This document shows, piece by piece, positions 5,509-7,451 of a stretch of DNA of 7,451 nt. A program made the translations under genes and the position numbers. The DNA lies in NCBI GenBank assembly GCA_030528765.1, contig JAUMYD010000034.1, forward strand, positions 6,124 to 13,574, given 5' to 3'. The notes beneath the pieces were generated by a model that saw nothing but the letters and a program-made list of their open reading frames with translations, had not been told where the DNA came from and did no database searches. The stretch is from Bacillota bacterium. Lineage in GTDB: Bacteria; Bacillota; Dehalobacteriia; UBA4068. Position 1 is the stretch's first letter, and each line of letters starts with the position of its first letter.

Positions 5509-5556
5509 CCCCTCTTTTCTTGAAAAAACAGGGGCAAAAGAACTTCCATTTTGGGC
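5509..5556 (+). repeat. Intergenic two-hairpin repeat, copy E
   Basis: Hairpin I pairs CCCCT and TTTT (5509-5513, 5515-5518) with AAAA and AGGGG (5525-5528, 5530-5534) around CTTGAA. Hairpin II pairs CAAAA (5535-5539) with TTTTG (5549-5553) around the loop GAACTTCCA. Copy B has the same second hairpin with different stem bases and a loop differing by one base. A separate hairpin, GCAGGG (5478-5483) with CCCTGC (5499-5504), lies just upstream. Neither is followed by a T run. Confidence 0.6.
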
Positions 5557-5603
5557 TATCTCCAAGGAGCCCTGGCCGCTGCCCCGGAAGATATGACTCC
5601 TGC

Positions 5604-5632
5604 TTGACAGCGCGAAAAGATTCCTGTATACT
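5604..5632 (+). promoter_or_regulatory. Strong sigma-A type promoter upstream of the MATE gene
   Basis: TTGACA (5604-5609) is a perfect -35 box and TATACT (5627-5632) matches the -10 box at five of six bases, with 17 bases between. Transcription should start near 5639, so the RNA runs through the leader peptide and then the terminator at 5673-5722 before reaching the transporter gene. Confidence 0.85.
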
Positions 5633-5654
5633 GTTCCCGGTCATCGGAGGCTGA

Positions 5655-5726
5655 ATGCTCAGAAGAAGCAGTAAGCGGATAAGATGGCAGGCTGAGACGC
5701 CTGCTGTTTTATCCGCTTTTTTATAA
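5655..5726 (+). CDS. Predicted 23-residue basic leader peptide before the MATE gene
   Basis: An ATG at 5655 follows CGGAGG (5645-5650) by 4 bases and opens a frame of 23 codons ending in TAA at 5724-5726. The peptide begins MLRRSSKRIRW, with five basic residues in the first ten, and ends in a hydrophobic stretch. Its codons run across the whole terminator stem and its T tract, stopping 2 bases beyond the T run, so a ribosome here must interfere with terminator folding. The predicted transcription start is only about 6 bases before the ribosome site. The codons AGA (third, fourth and tenth) and ATA (ninth) look uncommon beside the CGC/CGG and ATC of the neighbours. Expression is not proven; the promoter, ribosome site and exact position support it. 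Confidence 0.5.
   Translation: MLRRSSKRIRWQAETPAVLSAFL
5673..5722 (+). terminator. Intrinsic terminator between promoter and MATE gene, likely an attenuator
   Basis: AAGCGGATAA (5673-5682) pairs perfectly with TTATCCGCTT (5709-5718), and GCAGGC (5687-5692) with GCCTGC (5699-5704) around the loop TGAGAC. The four bases between the stems can form G-T and A-T pairs, giving a nearly unbroken 20-bp stem, followed by six T (5717-5722). It will also stop transcripts coming from tsaD. Because the 5604-5632 promoter lies upstream, it sits inside the leader of the transporter message. CTCAG (5658-5662) could pair instead with CTGAG (5692-5696) and disturb the inner stem, a possible but short antiterminator. 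Confidence 0.85.
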
Positions 5727-5757
5727 ATCTCCACTCCGGGAAAGGGAGGAAAAGAAA

Positions 5758-7152
5758 ATGTCTGAAAGAAAAACATTGCAGGAAGCGGATTTCGTCCATG
5801 GGAAGATCCTGCCCCTGCTGCTGCGCTTTGCCGGGCCGGTGCTGCTGGCTCTGACCCTGCAGGCCACCTACGGCGCGGTGGATGTCTGGGTGGTGGGGCA
5901 ATACGCCGCCACAGCGGATGTCTCTGCCGTAGCCACCGGCAGCCAGCTCATGTTCACCGCCACCGTCATCATCACCGGCCTTTCCATGGGTGCCACGGTG
6001 CTGCTGGCCCAGCATCAGGGCAGCCGCCAAAAGCAACAAAGCCGGGAAGCAGACGAATTTTCCGGCCACATCGTGGGCAGCGCCATCTGCCTCTTTGCCC
6101 TGCTGGCCCTGTCCCTGACCCTCATCATGGAGCTGGCAGCAGAGCCCCTCTCCCGTCTGATGCAGGCACCGGAGGCAGCCTTCTCCCGCACGGTAAGCTA
6201 TGTCCGCATCTGCTCCGGCGGCATGCTCTTCATCATCGCCTATAACCTGCTGGGCAGCATCTTCCGGGGGCTGGGGGATTCCCGCACGCCCCTGCTGGCA
6301 GTGGCCATTGCCTGCGCCGGGAATATCGCCGGGGATCTGCTGCTGGTGACAGTTTTTCAGCTGGGCGCTGCCGGCGCAGCCATTGCCACAGTGGCTTCCC
6401 AGGCCCTCAGCGTGCTCTGCTGCCTCTGGGTCATCCGCAGGCGCGGCCTGCCCTTCCCCTTGGAAAAACGGCATCTGCGCTTTGAGAAAAAAGCCATCCG
6501 CCCCATTCTTCGCCTGGGCCTGCCCGTTGCGGTGCAGGATGGCCTGGTGAGCTTTTCCTTCATGGCCATGATCGCCATTGTAAATTCCCTGGGTCTGGTA
6601 GCCTCTGCCGGGGTGGGCGTGGCAGAAAAGCTCTGCAATTTCATCATGCTGGTGCCCTCTGCCGCCATGCAGTCCCTTTCTGCCTTTGTAGGGCAGAATA
6701 TAGGCGCGGGCCGGCCGGATCGGGCCAGAAAAGCCATGTATAGCGGCATGCTGGCCTCCCTGGTATTCAGCCTGGTGCTGGCCTGGCTTTCCTATTTTCA
6801 CGGGGATCTGCTGGCCTCCATCTTTGATAAAGATCCGCAGGTGGTGCAGGCTGCCTGGGATTATCTGCGTGCCTATGCCATTGATACCCTGTTGGTGGCC
6901 TTCCTCTTCTGCTTTCTAGGCTATTTCAACGGCTGTGGGAAAACCGGCTTTGTGCTGGTTCAGGGGCTGGTAGGGGCCTTCCTGATCCGCATTCCCTTCT
7001 CCTATCTGATGAGCCTGCGGGAGCCGCCCTCCCTCTTCCTGGTGGGCCTGGGAACGCCTGCCTCCACGGTGGCCCAGATCAGCCTTTGCCTGCTCTATAT
7101 GGCACTGCTGCGCAAAAAGGAACAAAAGGCCCTGCCCGGCAGACTCTCCTGA
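5758..7152 (+). CDS. MATE family multidrug efflux transporter
   Basis: MATE proteins are inner-membrane antiporters that export cationic drugs or metabolites using Na+ or H+ gradients. The 464 residues have the expected length and about twelve hydrophobic segments in two halves, with a charged stretch at roughly 226-247 (RRRGLPFPLEKR) between them. Family blocks include DVWVVGQY (42-49), YNLLGSIFRGLGDSRTPL (162-179), GAAGAAIATV (203-212), LRLGLPVAVQDG (251-262) and AFVGQNIGAGRPDRARKA (309-326). The substrate cannot be told from sequence. AAAGGGAGGA (5741-5750) lies 7 bases before the ATG. The gene appears to be a single-gene unit: its own promoter with a leader terminator before it, and a terminator 40 bases after its stop. 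No regulator gene is adjacent, which fits control by the leader RNA. Confidence 0.93.
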   Translation: MSERKTLQEADFVHGKILPLLLRFAGPVLLALTLQATYGAVDVWVVGQYAATADVSAVATGSQLMFTATVIITGLSMGATVLLAQHQGSRQKQQSREADEFSGHIVGSAICLFALLALSLTLIMELAAEPLSRLMQAPEAAFSRTVSYVRICSGGMLFIIAYNLLGSIFRGLGDSRTPLLAVAIACAGNIAGDLLLVTVFQLGAAGAAIATVASQALSVLCCLWVIRRRGLPFPLEKRHLRFEKKAIRPILRLGLPVAVQDGLVSFSFMAMIAIVNSLGLVASAGVGVAEKLCNFIMLVPSAAMQSLSAFVGQNIGAGRPDRARKAMYSGMLASLVFSLVLAWLSYFHGDLLASIFDKDPQVVQAAWDYLRAYAIDTLLVAFLFCFLGYFNGCGKTGFVLVQGLVGAFLIRIPFSYLMSLREPPSLFLVGLGTPASTVAQISLCLLYMALLRKKEQKALPGRLS

Positions 7153-7192
7153 AAGGAAAAAGTGTGCGCTGCGCCCCCTTCCCATCACATCG

Positions 7193-7220
7193 AAAAGCAC
7201 CCTTTTGGGGTGCTTTTTTT
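7193..7220 (+). terminator. Intrinsic terminator after the MATE gene
   Basis: AAAAGCACCC (7193-7202) pairs perfectly with GGGTGCTTTT (7208-7217) around TTTTG, and seven T follow the G/C stem (7214-7220). The A run opposite the T run would let it work on the minus strand too. Confidence 0.93.
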
Positions 7221-7306
7221 GCGAGAAAAACAAAGCCAAATCAATCAAGACAAACACCGGAAAAAGAAATAAATATATTCTATTATTCGGAAAAAAGAAA
7301 CTTCTC

Positions 7307-7334
7307 TTTACATCTTGAAAATTTATGGTAAAAT
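7307..7334 (+). promoter_or_regulatory. Promoter for a gene beyond the window
   Basis: TTTACA (7307-7312) and TAAAAT (7329-7334) are separated by 16 bases and preceded by an A-rich stretch (7283-7300) that could act as an UP element. Transcription would start near 7341 and continue off the window edge. The surrounding 7221-7306 is AT-rich, and I see no gene in it. Confidence 0.6.
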
Positions 7335-7406
7335 GCGCCTAGAATAGCAAAATTTGCGGTTTTTACCGAAAATATAGATGTCCTGTCTCCTGTAGCAAAG
7401 AACAAC

Positions 7407-7446
7407 AAAAGCTGCAGCAAGGCTTTTGCTGCAGAAAAGCTTCTGC
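7407..7446 (+). promoter_or_regulatory. Three overlapping, mutually exclusive hairpins in a 5' leader
   Basis: CTGCAGCAA (7412-7420) pairs perfectly with TTGCTGCAG (7426-7434). AAAAGC (7407-7412) can instead pair with GCTTTT (7422-7427), and GCAGAA (7431-7436) with TTCTGC (7441-7446). The middle hairpin shares bases with both others, so the RNA cannot form all three. They lie about 65 bases after the predicted transcription start. The window ends here, so a following terminator or gene cannot be seen. Confidence 0.45.
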
Positions 7447-7451
7447 AAGAT

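Noticed and set aside
3618..5549. 643-codon open frame on the minus strand across tsaB, rimI and tsaD
   Set aside because: It is exactly antisense to three recognised genes, has a Gln/His/Gly-rich composition with no domain pattern, and no ribosome site. It results from GC-rich codon use on the plus strand.
5659..6801. 380-codon minus-strand open frame antisense to the MATE gene
   Set aside because: Low-complexity Gln/Gly/His-rich translation without recognisable motifs. The plus-strand transporter has full family motifs and membrane segments.

Overview
The window is a bacterial chromosome segment, GC-rich in its genes (many CTG, GCC and GGC codons) and AT-richer in its gaps. All recognised genes lie on the plus strand. 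The DOXP isoprenoid genes ispD and ispF, the order tsaE-tsaB-rimI-tsaD, Shine-Dalgarno sites of the AAGGAGG type and U-tailed terminators all suggest Bacillota (Clostridia or Negativicutes-like). I cannot name a genus from the sequence. There are no rRNA or tRNA genes, CRISPR arrays, transposase genes or phage genes.

Layout. The tail of an upstream gene (1-81) ends at a near-perfect terminator (100-131). A 260-base gap with palindromic repeats follows, then ispD (392-1111). ispF (1201-1707) has its own promoter between the two genes. A second repeat-filled gap (1708-1948) precedes a class I glutamine-amidotransferase-like hydrolase (1949-2659). That gene is 27 bases from a tight cluster for the tRNA modification t6A: tsaE (2687-3163), tsaB (3144-3840, frameshifted), rimI (3840-4307) and tsaD (4431-5450). 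A 307-base gap then holds another repeat copy, a strong promoter, a predicted 23-residue leader peptide and an intrinsic terminator, all before a MATE-family efflux transporter (5758-7152). The transporter ends at a clear terminator (7193-7220). The last 230 bases carry a promoter and competing hairpins that probably begin the leader of a gene beyond the window.

How the genes work together. IspD and IspF catalyse two steps of the methylerythritol phosphate route to isoprenoids. TsaE, TsaB and TsaD form the complex that places threonylcarbamoyl on A37 of ANN-decoding tRNAs, and RimI is a GNAT acetyltransferase usually found with them. The hydrolase and the MATE pump are not functionally tied to these sets.

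Most notable points: (1) tsaB, normally required for t6A, is broken at a run of six G and appears about 11 bases short there; (2) the MATE gene has a promoter, basic leader peptide and terminator arranged like an attenuator; (3) a dispersed two-hairpin repeat occurs in three intergenic regions, twice as facing pairs. All calls come from reading the sequence; no database search was possible.
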